A stretch of DNA of 28,961 nt from PBB1 sp043749095 (GCA_043749095.1 JAYVEB010000203.1:1-28961); one strand, 5' to 3'. Counted from the first letter of the stretch, positions 7,188 to 15,334 are shown. Made by a program: numbers and translations. The notes: generated by a model from the sequence alone, not told the origin.

Positions 7188-7889
7188 ATGACCCCCTTGT
7201 GCGCACTGAAGTTCGTCCCGCGTTCGGTCCCGCTAGCCGTGATCTCCGCGACGTTCAGCCTCAGCCTGCTTGCCTCCTGCTCCAGCCTGCCGTCGGTCTC
7301 GATGCCCTTCGTCAATGACACGCCGGCGACGCCGATCGTGTCCGGTGGTGCGGCTGCGAAATGGGGTCAAAACGTGGACCTGACCGGTGGAGTCGTCATC
7401 ACCGACCCGGCCTATGTGATCGGCCCGGAAGATGCGCTGGACATCTCGGTATGGAAAGACGAGACGCTGAAAGCCTCGACGCTGGTGCGCCCGGATGGCG
7501 GCATCTCGTTTCCGCTGGCGGGGGACTTCATCGTCGCCGGCAAGACCGCCTCGCAGGTGCACGACGAGCTGGTCAAGCGCCTCGACAAGTTCATCCCTGA
7601 GCCGGTGGTCACGGTGTCGGTGGTGCGCGTGGCCAGCTACCGCATCTATGTGATCGGCCGAGTCAACAAGCCGGGCGATATCCAGACGGGCCGCAACATC
7701 GATGTGTTGCAGGCGCTGAGCATCGCCGGTGGCATGACGCCGTTCGCGTCGGAAGACGACATCCGGATCATCCGCAAGGTCGATGGCAAGACCGTGTCGA
7801 TCCCGTTCGAATACTCCCGCATCCGCAAGGGCGGAGACCTGTCGCAGAACATCACGCTGAAAAGCGGAGACGTGCTGCTGGTGCCGTGA
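7188..7889 (+). CDS. Wza-like polysaccharide export outer-membrane lipoprotein
   Basis: 233 residues from ATG 7188; AGGTGA at 7171-7176, inside the upstream stop, can act as its ribosome site. An alternative GTG start at 7173 overlaps that stop. The N-terminus is a lipoprotein signal with lipobox LLASC (Cys31). A Poly_export domain spans about 76-155 (GPEDALDISVWKDE, VRPDGGISFPLAGD), followed by one SLBB domain (YVIGRVNKPGDIQ). The family forms the outer-membrane channel for capsule or exopolysaccharide. This is the short form typical of PEP-CTERM/exosortase-linked polysaccharide loci. The beta-barrel, Wzz-like and kinase-like genes follow directly, giving a complete export and length-control set. 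Confidence 0.92.
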   Translation: MTPLCALKFVPRSVPLAVISATFSLSLLASCSSLPSVSMPFVNDTPATPIVSGGAAAKWGQNVDLTGGVVITDPAYVIGPEDALDISVWKDETLKASTLVRPDGGISFPLAGDFIVAGKTASQVHDELVKRLDKFIPEPVVTVSVVRVASYRIYVIGRVNKPGDIQTGRNIDVLQALSIAGGMTPFASEDDIRIIRKVDGKTVSIPFEYSRIRKGGDLSQNITLKSGDVLLVP

Positions 7890-9157
7890 GCGCCGGTGGC
7901 TGTGATCGAGTCCGTGAGGTGTCCCGTCGTGGCGTGCTGCTTTGCAGCGTGGTGCTCGCGTGGCTCGGCATGCCGAGCCCGGCGCGTGCAGAGAGTTATT
8001 CGATCGAGAGCAGCTCCAACGTCAGCGTCGAAGCGAATGACAACCTCAACCTGCAACCCCATCCGGCTGGAACCGTGAAAACGCTCGCCGTGTCGACCAC
8101 CGTCGGCGCCTCGCGCCGGGCCGAGAACTCGGCCACGCTGCTGAACGCGACCGTGACTGCGCTGCAGCAGTGGGGCCGTGGTGGCAACGACCGCATCGAC
8201 GGCGGGATTGGCGTGACGCAGTCGTTCAATGACGCCGTGAACACCGTGACCGCGTCGGTGCAGTACAGCCAGGACTTCAACAACACGGTGCAAAACGCCG
8301 ACGTCACGGTCAACCCCGGTCAGCGTCGCACCACCAGCGTCTCGGTGGGCTGGGGGCGCGCACTGACCGAGCGGCTGAGCGCCAACACCCAGGTGAGTGC
8401 GTCTCAAACCAGCTATGGCCAGCAGACTTCCGCGGTGGTTGCCAGCAACAATTTTCGCAACGCTTCGGTGTCTGCAGGGCTGTCGTATGCGGTCACCGAG
8501 ATCGATACCGTATCGGTGCAGACGAGTCATTCGGACTATCGCGCCGCCGGCGGTGGCAACCGGTCGTCGACCAATGAGGTCAGCGTCAGCGCGTCCCACG
8601 TGCTGGGCGAGCGCAGCAGCGCGTCGCTTCAATTTGGCGTCTATCAGACCGACAGCAACTCCCCGCGCATTCGCTTCGCCTGTCCGTCGGCCCTGTTGCT
8701 GTGTGAGCTGGGTCTGGTGCCGCTGATCCAGATACGCGATCAAGCCACGACCTCGGTCACCGGCCTGAGCTACGGTGCGAACTACCGCTATCAGTTCGGA
8801 GAGACATCGTCGCTGTCGCTCTCCTTGGGCAGTCAGCAGTCCCCCAGTGGCGCAGAGGGGGTGGTTCAAAACAAGTCGCTGAGCCTGAACTTCGGCCACA
8901 GTTTTTCCGAGACGCTCAATGGAGCCTTGAACTTTGCCCTGTCACGATCGACCTCTCAGGCTTTGGTGTTGAACCAGCGGTCGCAGCGCAAGACGGTGGC
9001 CCTGTCGCTGTCCAAGCAACTGTCGCGAGATCTCAGCCTTCAGTCGAACTACCAATGGACCGAGGGCAACAACGCCGGGGGCGGTGACACGGCGCAGTCG
9101 AACAGCATTGGCGTCGCGCTGAAGTACGACTGGCCCACCTTCCAAGCGTCGCGTTGA
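7886..9157 (+). CDS. Outer-membrane beta-barrel protein of exosortase/PEP-CTERM polysaccharide loci
   Basis: 423 residues from a GTG at 7886 that overlaps the previous stop (GTGA). A second in-frame GTG at 7919 would give a tighter signal peptide (MSRRGVLLCSVVLAWLGMPS, cleavage near ARA-ES) and may be the true start. The rest is repeated amphipathic strands rich in Ser, Thr, Asn and Gln (VSVSASHVLGERSSASLQFG) with no cytoplasmic or enzymatic motif. Family, size and position next to the Wza-like and Wzz-like genes match the uncharacterised outer-membrane family of PEP-CTERM loci that I know as TIGR03016. The C-terminus (TFQASR) lacks the usual terminal aromatic residue. Likely role: outer-membrane exit or accessory pore for the polymer, not proven for the family. 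Confidence 0.8.
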   Translation: MSAGGCDRVREVSRRGVLLCSVVLAWLGMPSPARAESYSIESSSNVSVEANDNLNLQPHPAGTVKTLAVSTTVGASRRAENSATLLNATVTALQQWGRGGNDRIDGGIGVTQSFNDAVNTVTASVQYSQDFNNTVQNADVTVNPGQRRTTSVSVGWGRALTERLSANTQVSASQTSYGQQTSAVVASNNFRNASVSAGLSYAVTEIDTVSVQTSHSDYRAAGGGNRSSTNEVSVSASHVLGERSSASLQFGVYQTDSNSPRIRFACPSALLLCELGLVPLIQIRDQATTSVTGLSYGANYRYQFGETSSLSLSLGSQQSPSGAEGVVQNKSLSLNFGHSFSETLNGALNFALSRSTSQALVLNQRSQRKTVALSLSKQLSRDLSLQSNYQWTEGNNAGGGDTAQSNSIGVALKYDWPTFQASR

Positions 9158-9165
9158 GGAACGCC

Positions 9166-10962
9166 ATGTCAGCCATTGCACAAGACCTTTACGCCGGCAG
9201 CGATGCCGGACTCGACGCGGGCAAGACCCTGGGCGACTACCTGGGCATCCTGCGGCGGCGTCGCGGGCTGATCGGCCTGGTGTTTGCTGTGCTGTTCGTC
9301 ATCGCTGCGGTCGTCGCCGTCGCGCTGCCGCCGGTGTACCGCTCGACCGCGACGATCCTGATCAAGGAGCAGGAAATTCCCCAGGAATTCGTGCGCTCCA
9401 CCGTCACCAGCTTTGCTGACGAACGCATCCAGGTCATCAGCCAGCAGGTGATGACGCGCTCTACGCTGCTCGACCTGGTCGACAAGTACGGGCTCTACGG
9501 CAGCGCACGCCAGAAGGAAACCAGCGAAGACATCCTCGACCGCATGCGGCGCGATATCAAGCTGACGCCGATCAGCGCCGAGGTGACCGACCGGCGCAGC
9601 GGTTCGCCGGTGAAGTCGACGATCGCCTTCAGCTTGTCGTACGACAGCGAGGTGGCGGCCAACGCGCAGAAGATCGCCAACGAGCTGACCACGCTGTACC
9701 TGAACGAGAACGTCAAGAACCGTCAGCAGAAAGCGGCCGAGACGACGCTGTTCCTCGACGAGGAACTGGCGCGCGTGACCGAGCACATCTCCGACAGCGA
9801 GCAGAAGCTGTCGGCGTTCAAGGCGCGCAACCAGGGGCGCACGCCGGACCTGAGCCTGTCCAACCAGGTCAGCAGCGAGCGTGTCAACGCCGAGGTCCAG
9901 CGCATCGAGCGCGAGATCACCTTCCTCGAGGAGCGCAAGTCGGCCCTGCAGGGGCAACTGGCCGACACCAAGCCGGCCACGCCGGTCGTCGGCAATGGCG
10001 GCACCATCCTCGAGCCCGAGGATCGGCTGAAGGCCTTGCAGCTGCAGCTGACCAGCCTGACCGGCATCTACAGCGACGACCACCCGGACGTGAAGCGCCT
10101 GCGCCGCGAGATCGCGACGCTGAAGGTCGAGACCGGCTTGCAGGACGACGCCACCGACCGCGAGAACAAGCTGCTGCAGCTGCAGCAGCAGATCTCGCTG
10201 CTGCGCCAGAAGTACTCCGACGACCATCCTGACGTGGTGCAGTTGAAGCGCGCCTTCGCCACCCTCGACAAGGCGGTGCGCACCGGTGCCGATGCGCCCG
10301 AAGGCCGCGCCAGCGAGCTTCGGCGTGCCCGCAAACCCGACAACCCGGTCTACCTGAACCTGAAGTCGCAGATCGAAACGACCAGCGCGCAGATCCAGTC
10401 GCTGCGCAGCGAGCGACTGGAAATGCGTGGCAAGCTCGAACTGCTGGACCTGCGGGTCAGTCAGTCGCCCGAGGTCGAGCGCGAGTACCTCGAACTGGCA
10501 CGCGACCTCGACAGCTCACGGGCCCGCTTTCGTGAGCTGCGCGACAAGCAGATGCAGGCGCAGGTGGCCGAGCAGCTCGAACGCGGCCGCAAGGCCGAGC
10601 GTTTCACGCTGATCGAGCCGCCGATCTTTCCCGAGAAGCCGTACCGACCGAACCGCACCGTGATCCTGATGATGGGCGCGCTGCTCGCGCTGGCCGGCGG
10701 CATTGGTGCCGCCGCGCTGCGAGAGACGATCGACCAGACGGTGCACAGCGCCCGCGATGTGATCCGGGTGATGCAGGTGCCGATGCTGGCAGTGCTGCCG
10801 GCGCTGCCCAGCCCGGTGCTGCTGCGACGCCGCTCGCGCCTGCGCTGGATCGTCGCCACTGGCGTACTGGTGCTGGTCGGTGTGGCGCTGGCTGGCTTCC
10901 ACAATTTCGTGATGCCGATCGACGTCGCCTGGTACGGCCTGTTGCGACGGCTCACCCAATGA
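9166..10962 (+). CDS. Wzz/GumC-type chain-length determinant protein
   Basis: 598 residues from ATG 9166, with GAGGA five bases upstream lying in the previous stop codon. The Wzz domain starts at about residue 20 (LGDYLGILRRRRGLIGLVF) with membrane helix 1 at about 34-54. A long periplasmic coiled coil follows. The second helix is preceded by the Pro-rich motif PPIFPEKPYRPNR near 490, and a third hydrophobic segment lies near the C-terminus (WIVATGVLVLVGVALAGF). The family sets polymer length and links the inner-membrane machinery to the exporter. No P-loop is fused; the ATPase is the next gene. The coiled coil contains two copies of the segment bearing YSDDHPDV, Tyr302 and Tyr350, 48 residues apart, where family members usually have one such motif. 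Confidence 0.93.
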   Translation: MSAIAQDLYAGSDAGLDAGKTLGDYLGILRRRRGLIGLVFAVLFVIAAVVAVALPPVYRSTATILIKEQEIPQEFVRSTVTSFADERIQVISQQVMTRSTLLDLVDKYGLYGSARQKETSEDILDRMRRDIKLTPISAEVTDRRSGSPVKSTIAFSLSYDSEVAANAQKIANELTTLYLNENVKNRQQKAAETTLFLDEELARVTEHISDSEQKLSAFKARNQGRTPDLSLSNQVSSERVNAEVQRIEREITFLEERKSALQGQLADTKPATPVVGNGGTILEPEDRLKALQLQLTSLTGIYSDDHPDVKRLRREIATLKVETGLQDDATDRENKLLQLQQQISLLRQKYSDDHPDVVQLKRAFATLDKAVRTGADAPEGRASELRRARKPDNPVYLNLKSQIETTSAQIQSLRSERLEMRGKLELLDLRVSQSPEVEREYLELARDLDSSRARFRELRDKQMQAQVAEQLERGRKAERFTLIEPPIFPEKPYRPNRTVILMMGALLALAGGIGAAALRETIDQTVHSARDVIRVMQVPMLAVLPALPSPVLLRRRSRLRWIVATGVLVLVGVALAGFHNFVMPIDVAWYGLLRRLTQ

Positions 10963-10970
10963 AGGTGCCG

Positions 10971-11891
10971 ATGACGCTCCCGAACGAAACTTCCGCTGAA
11001 GCCGGCGCGTCCAGCGCGCTCCACGGCGTCAAGGTGCAGGTGGTCAAGGCCGTGTCCACCGCGGCCGAGCCCGAGGCACGCAGCGAGCCGCTGCACATCG
11101 AGTACTCGACGACACAGGTCATGGCCGATGCGCTGGTGCGGCTGCAGCGCACGCACGGCGTGGTCAAACTGGACCGCTCGGTGCTGTCCGAGTCGTTCAA
11201 GATGCTGCGCAACCAAGTGCTGCAACGGCTGCGTGCCGATGGCCACAAGCTGCTGGCGGTGACCAGCCCCCGGCGCATCGAAGGGAAATCGCTGACCGCT
11301 GTCAACCTGGCCCTGACCATCGCGGCCGACTACGACTCGGCGGTGCTGCTGGTCGATGCCGACCTGAGCGGCGGCGGCCTGCAGTCGATGTTCGGCGTCG
11401 ACGGTGCGCGCGGCCTGAGCGACCACCTGATGCACGGCGCGCCGATCTCAGAACTGCTGGTCAACCCAGGCGTTGCACGCTTCGTGCTGTTGCCGGCGGG
11501 GCAGCAGGCGGTGCTGAATTCAGCCGAGCTGCTGGCCACCAAACTGGCGCAGCAGCTGATCTCCGAGATGAAGCACCGCTACGCCGACCGCTACATCATC
11601 GTTGACCTGCCGCCGCTGCTCGACACCGCCGATGCACTGGCCTTCCTGCCGCAGGTCGACACCACGCTGGTGGTGGTGGAAGAACACACCACCTCTATCC
11701 AGGACATGGAAAGCATGGCCGAATTGCTGGCGCCGTTCAACCTGATCGGCACGGTCATGAGCCAGGCACGCCAGACCGAGAAGGGCGTCCGGTCAGGTGC
11801 CGACAAGGCACGCAAGGCGCCGTGGTATCGGCGGCTGATTCCGGGTGCGCGGGCAGGCTATCGAGGCGACAACCCTCCCGCATCAGACTAG
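10971..11891 (+). CDS. BY-kinase-like (CpsD/CapB family) ATPase, polysaccharide locus
   Basis: 306 residues from ATG 10971, with GAAGG five bases upstream; an ATG at 10959 overlapping the Wzz stop is the alternative. It has the deviant-P-loop ATPase fold of bacterial tyrosine autokinases: Walker A SPRRIEGKSLTAVNLAL (GKS at about 105-107), Walker A-prime VLLVDADLSGGG (about 125-136) and Walker B YIIVDLPPLLDTADAL. The partner is the membrane Wzz-like protein encoded just upstream. The usual Pro-Gly-Glu before GK is Arg-Ile-Glu here. The C-terminus lacks a Tyr cluster and holds only two Tyr (WYRRLIPGARAGYRG), so autophosphorylation may be minimal. It ends the long plus-strand run. Family assignment is sure; kinase activity is not. 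Confidence 0.88.
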   Translation: MTLPNETSAEAGASSALHGVKVQVVKAVSTAAEPEARSEPLHIEYSTTQVMADALVRLQRTHGVVKLDRSVLSESFKMLRNQVLQRLRADGHKLLAVTSPRRIEGKSLTAVNLALTIAADYDSAVLLVDADLSGGGLQSMFGVDGARGLSDHLMHGAPISELLVNPGVARFVLLPAGQQAVLNSAELLATKLAQQLISEMKHRYADRYIIVDLPPLLDTADALAFLPQVDTTLVVVEEHTTSIQDMESMAELLAPFNLIGTVMSQARQTEKGVRSGADKARKAPWYRRLIPGARAGYRGDNPPASD

Positions 11892-11912
11892 CCGGGGGAA
11901 GGCCGGCCCGTT

Positions 11913-11927
11913 CGGATCATCGATCCG
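11913..11927 (+). repeat. Short perfect hairpin after the export run
   Basis: CGGATC, a three-base loop, then GATCCG form a perfect 6-bp stem 22 bases after the BY-kinase stop. No T tract follows, so a classical terminator is unlikely. It may still stabilise the 3-prime end of the long transcript. Confidence 0.3.
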
Positions 11928-11958
11928 CACGCGGCTGGGCATGAGCTTGTCATGGCCC

Positions 11959-11998
11959 GGGGTCACAGTGGTAACACCACACCCGCGACCTTGACCCC
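11959..11998 (+). promoter_or_regulatory. Nested inverted repeats in the leader of the VPLPA-tail gene
   Basis: GGGGTCA (11959-11965) pairs with TGACCCC (11992-11998). Inside this 7-bp pair lies a second perfect stem, GTGGT (11968-11972) with ACCAC (11976-11980). The element sits 19 bases before the ATG at 12018. Its position between the end of the export run and the start of the next gene suits an operator, an RNA leader structure or a weak attenuator. No regulator or ligand can be named. Confidence 0.4.
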
Positions 11999-12017
11999 TA
12001 CTCCCAGGAGCCATGCC

Positions 12018-12617
12018 ATGAAGGCCTTGTTGAAACCCTTATGTCTGGCCGCTGCATTGGGCGGCTCGGGGTTGGCACATGCCGACCTGGTGAGCTCATT
12101 GCCTGGCGGCCCGATCACGCCGCCAGCCACCGTGGCGTTCAGCAACACGTCCGTGAACTCCGGGCCGTCCGCGCCGGTCACAGTGGGCGCAATCACCTAC
12201 AACTTTCTCGACACCTGGACCTTCACGCTGGCTGCGGATGCCCAGTTGGGCAGCATCACCACGACTTTCGATTTCGGAGCGATCACTCCCAGCGCGCCGC
12301 CAACGTTCGGAATTTCGAACCTTCAGGTCAGGCTCAGCGCGACTCCACCCTCGGGTCCGTCTCTCGTGTCATGGCTCACGGTGACGCCCGCTGGCCCGGG
12401 GTTCACATCGTCGGTGGCGCTGATTCCGGTTTCACCGTTGCTCGCCGGAAATTACCAGCTGCAGGTTCGCGGAACCGTCGGGTCTAGCGGCGCTTACGGC
12501 GGTTCGGTGATTGCCAACGCAGTGCCCTTGCCCGCGGCATTACCGCTGTTTCTGGCTGGCCTCGGCGCGCTCGGCGTCAAGGGTGCCCGCAAACGGGCGT
12601 CGGCGGTGGCAGCGTGA
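12018..12617 (+). CDS. Secreted protein with VPLPA-CTERM sorting signal
   Basis: 199 residues. The ATG at 12018 has AGGAG seven bases upstream and opens a good signal peptide (MKALLKPLCLAAALGGSGLA, cleavage near AHA-DL); upstream in-frame starts lack both. The middle is Ser-, Thr- and Pro-rich with alternating hydrophobic residues, probably a beta-sandwich (VGAITYNFLDTWTFTLAADA). The C-terminus (about 168-199) is a tripartite sorting tail: VPLPAALPLFLAGLGAL as motif and membrane helix, then a basic end (ARKR). It fits the VPLPA-CTERM class, which is processed by an exosortase of the XrtD type. Such an enzyme is encoded in this window at 15335-16939. Function of the mature protein unknown; probably cell-surface or matrix. 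Confidence 0.85.
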   Translation: MKALLKPLCLAAALGGSGLAHADLVSSLPGGPITPPATVAFSNTSVNSGPSAPVTVGAITYNFLDTWTFTLAADAQLGSITTTFDFGAITPSAPPTFGISNLQVRLSATPPSGPSLVSWLTVTPAGPGFTSSVALIPVSPLLAGNYQLQVRGTVGSSGAYGGSVIANAVPLPAALPLFLAGLGALGVKGARKRASAVAA

Positions 12618-12651
12618 TCAACAGCCTGAAGCCGATCACGGGGGAGCATGA

Positions 12652-12855
12652 ATGACCCACATCGAAGAGTTCTCGTTGATCGCCGAGCAACTGGCCTGGC
12701 TGGAACAGCATGTGCGTGCGCAGTCGGCCTCACCCGCAGAAAGCGACCGCGTCGGTGAAGCGCTGAAGGCGCTGGTATGCGCACGTGCTGTCCTCGAACA
12801 GCTGGCACAGATCGGTGCTGCGATCGATTCACCGACCGCGGCTTCCCCAGTCTGA
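12652..12855 (+). CDS. Small helical protein of unknown function
   Basis: 67 residues, start ATG 12652 with a strong GGGGAG five bases upstream, 34 bases after the VPLPA-tail gene on the same strand, so probably co-transcribed. The sequence is acidic to neutral and strongly helical (EFSLIAEQLAWLEQHVRAQ, then VGEALKALVCARAVLEQLAQI), giving two amphipathic helices that could form a hairpin or dimer. There is no signal peptide or membrane segment, so it should be cytoplasmic. I do not recognise a family. The good ribosome site and spacing favour a real gene, but no homology supports it here. Confidence 0.55.
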   Translation: MTHIEEFSLIAEQLAWLEQHVRAQSASPAESDRVGEALKALVCARAVLEQLAQIGAAIDSPTAASPV

Positions 12856-12877
12856 CAGCGAACGCCCGACGTCGCTG
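12856..12877 (+). terminator. Possible terminator hairpin after the small-protein gene
   Basis: CAGCGA at 12856-12861 pairs with TCGCTG at 12872-12877, with a 10-base loop that can add two more G-C pairs. It starts at the last base of the small-protein stop and lies between convergent genes. No T run follows. Confidence 0.35.
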
Positions 12878-12927
12878 CGCAGCGGAATCTCTGCGCAGTG
12901 AGTGATTGGTCAACTCACTTCTGCGCA
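12875..12927. repeat. Palindrome cluster between convergent genes (three CTGCGCA copies)
   Basis: The self-complementary octamer CTGCGCAG occurs at 12875-12882 and again at 12891-12898, and CTGCGCA a third time at 12921-12927. The first two can pair as an 8-bp stem with an 8-base loop. A second stem, AGTGAGT (12897-12903) with ACTCACT (12913-12919), reaches into the stop of the TPR gene. The cluster lies exactly where two convergent transcripts meet, so a bidirectional terminator is the simplest reading. Confidence 0.4.
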
Positions 12928-15311
12928 ATCAGCAATTTAGCTTCATCGCGTTCAGGAGCGGTGATCTTGCTATCGACGGCTTTCTTCAGCAGCTCGTGCG
13001 CGCGCGCAGCGTCGCCGTTCTTGTGCAGTGCCATGCCCAGATGCAACTGAATCAAGGGTGCGTCGGGCGCCTGCTGCAGCGCGCGCTCAAGCACGGGCAC
13101 GGCCTCTGCATACTGCGAGAGCTTGTAGTGGGTCCAGCCCAGGCTGTCCAGATAGCTTGGGTTGTTGGACTCCTTGAAGCGCTGGGTCAGCGACAGGGCG
13201 CGCTCCAGGCTCGCCTTGTCGCCCTTGAATAGCGTCAGCAGGTAGGCTAGGTTGTTGGCGTAGCTGTCTTCATCAGGCGCCCGCTTGATCAGCGCTTCAT
13301 AGATCGAGATCGCCTCATCCTGTCGGCCGGCCCGGGACAGCCATTCGGCACGGGTGGCGGGGATCGACAGATCGGCGGGAATCGCCTTTTCGCCTTGTTC
13401 GAGCGCGGAGATCGCCCCGGCCAGGTCGTTTTGCGATGCCTTGACGCGCGCCAGACCGACGTAGCCCGCGGGCACCGAGGGCGCGAACGCAATCATCTTG
13501 CGATAGGCCGCATCGGCTTGTGGCAGATCGGCACGCGCCACCGCCACCTCGCCACGCAACTGATAGGGCAGCACATTCTTCGGCTCGCGTTGGGCCATCG
13601 CATCGATGCGTGCATTGGCCTCATCGAAGCGGCGTTGTGCGATCAGCACGCCAATGCCCCACAGCACCGGCTCGGGCGATGCCGGTGCCAGTGTGCTGGC
13701 AGCGTCGTATTCCTTCAGGGCAGCGTCGTACTTCTTCTGATCGGCATACAAGCGGCCGAGTTTCAGGAAGCCCACCGGGTTCTGCGGGTACTGGGTCTTC
13801 AGCGACACGAAGGTTTTCTCGGCACCCGCCGTGTCCTTTTGCACTAGGGCGAGCTGTGCCTTGATGTCATAGGCGCGCAGGTTCTGCGGCGCGGACTTGA
13901 TGGCGCTGTCGATCTCGGTGTTGGCGGCCTGGTATTCCTTCGCATCGGCCATGTCGGCGGCCAGCAGCAGGCGCAGATCGGCGTTGTCGGGCTTGAACTT
14001 GACGGCATCGGTCAGCACCTCGCGCGCCAGCTGCGGCTCACCGGCCTTGCGGTGTGATTGCGCGAGCAGGCTGACCACCTCGGGCGAGCCGGGCTGGTCT
14101 TTTGCCGCCGCTCGCAGGTCGATGATGGCGTCATTGGCCTTGCCCTCGGCCAGCAGCATGCGCCCGCGCATCAGCAGCGCGGCACCGTCACGTGGGCTGG
14201 CCGCGAGGACCTCGGCGACCAGTGCCCGTGCCTGCGCGACCTTGCCCTGCGACAGCCAGTCAGCGGCCAGCTGATCGCGTGCCACCAGCGATGCCGGCGC
14301 CAACTTGTCGAGGTCGATGATGTCCTGCAGCACACGGCGGGCGTCAGCGGCACGGTCGGCGGCGCGGTACAGGTTGACCAGACCGAAGCGCAGCGCCGTG
14401 TCCTTCGGCTTGTCGGCGATCGCCGCGAGAAACTCCTTTTCGGCCACCTCTCTGCCGCGCCGCGATGACAGGAAATCCAGCAGCACCAGCCTGCGCTGGC
14501 TGTCCTCGGGCTCGGCTTTCACCGAGGCGCGCAGTACCGATTCGGCGAGGTCGAGTTCGTTGTGGCGTGTGTGGTGGAGCGCCCAGGCGTTCCACAGGTC
14601 GATGTTCTTTGGCGCCTGCTCGGTGGAAAGTCGGAAAAAGGCGACCGCCTTTTGAAGCACCGGCGCCGCTGTCGACGCACCGGCGATCTGCGCGGCCACC
14701 TGCAACAGCGCCAGGTTCTTCGGATCACCCTTCAATGCGGCTTCGATGACCGCCAAGGCTTCGGCCGTGCGGCCCTGGCTGGTGTAGAGACCGGCCAGCA
14801 GCATGCTGGTTTCGACTGGTGCTGCGGCCTGCTCGGCGAGCAGTGCCTTCGCCTGGGCGATGGCACCGGGCACGTTGTTCTTGCGCGCCAGCAAGGCGGC
14901 CTGGATGGTGCGAGCCCCCAGGTTTTTCGCATCGACGGCCAGCACTTCGGACACTGCCTTGTCCGACTTGTCGATCTCGCCGGCCAACAGGTAGATGCGT
15001 GCCAGGCCGACCTTGGCTTCGAGGTGGTCGGGCTTCAGTTCGACGGCCTTCAGGTAGCTGCCATAGGCGCGCTGGAAGTCGCGCTTGCCGTCGGCGACCT
15101 GGCCCGAGATGAAGTACGCCTGCGCGTTCTTCGGGTCGATCTGCAGCACATTGCGAATCTCGACGTTGGCCTTGTCCCAATCGGCAATGCGCACGTAGTC
15201 CGTTGCCTTGACGAGGCTGGACTGGACGCGTTCGACTTTGCTGCTGCAGCCAACCAGCAGGGTCACGGCAGTGCCCAGCGCGATGGCTCGGAGGGTGTGA
15301 GGAAGGTTCAT
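12915..15311 (-). CDS. prsT: PrsT-type TPR-repeat lipoprotein of exosortase/PEP-CTERM systems
   Basis: 798 residues from the ATG whose complement is at 15309-15311. The frame is open further upstream, but this ATG opens a lipoprotein signal with lipobox LLVGC (Cys22). The rest is a nearly continuous array of tetratricopeptide repeats (for example NAQAYFISGQVADGKRDFQR, LEAKVGLARIYLLAGEIDKS, PLIQLHLGMALHKNGDAARA). Length, lipoprotein anchor and neighbour match the TPR family of PEP-CTERM systems known as PrsT. Its role is not established; such repeats usually scaffold protein complexes, here probably periplasmic and linked to export or sorting. It follows the exosortase gene by 23 bases on the same strand, so they form one operon. 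The gene is somewhat shorter than the roughly 900 residues I associate with the family. Confidence 0.85.
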   Translation of the reverse strand: MNLPHTLRAIALGTAVTLLVGCSSKVERVQSSLVKATDYVRIADWDKANVEIRNVLQIDPKNAQAYFISGQVADGKRDFQRAYGSYLKAVELKPDHLEAKVGLARIYLLAGEIDKSDKAVSEVLAVDAKNLGARTIQAALLARKNNVPGAIAQAKALLAEQAAAPVETSMLLAGLYTSQGRTAEALAVIEAALKGDPKNLALLQVAAQIAGASTAAPVLQKAVAFFRLSTEQAPKNIDLWNAWALHHTRHNELDLAESVLRASVKAEPEDSQRRLVLLDFLSSRRGREVAEKEFLAAIADKPKDTALRFGLVNLYRAADRAADARRVLQDIIDLDKLAPASLVARDQLAADWLSQGKVAQARALVAEVLAASPRDGAALLMRGRMLLAEGKANDAIIDLRAAAKDQPGSPEVVSLLAQSHRKAGEPQLAREVLTDAVKFKPDNADLRLLLAADMADAKEYQAANTEIDSAIKSAPQNLRAYDIKAQLALVQKDTAGAEKTFVSLKTQYPQNPVGFLKLGRLYADQKKYDAALKEYDAASTLAPASPEPVLWGIGVLIAQRRFDEANARIDAMAQREPKNVLPYQLRGEVAVARADLPQADAAYRKMIAFAPSVPAGYVGLARVKASQNDLAGAISALEQGEKAIPADLSIPATRAEWLSRAGRQDEAISIYEALIKRAPDEDSYANNLAYLLTLFKGDKASLERALSLTQRFKESNNPSYLDSLGWTHYKLSQYAEAVPVLERALQQAPDAPLIQLHLGMALHKNGDAARAHELLKKAVDSKITAPERDEAKLLIAQK

Positions 15312-15334
15312 GTTCTGCTGTCCAGTAAGGGGGC

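Noticed and set aside
11936..11950. Sigma-54-like promoter (TGGGC, 6 bases, TTGT) before the VPLPA-tail gene
   Set aside because: Spacing of GG and G is right, but most other consensus positions fail, so it is not listed as a feature on its own.
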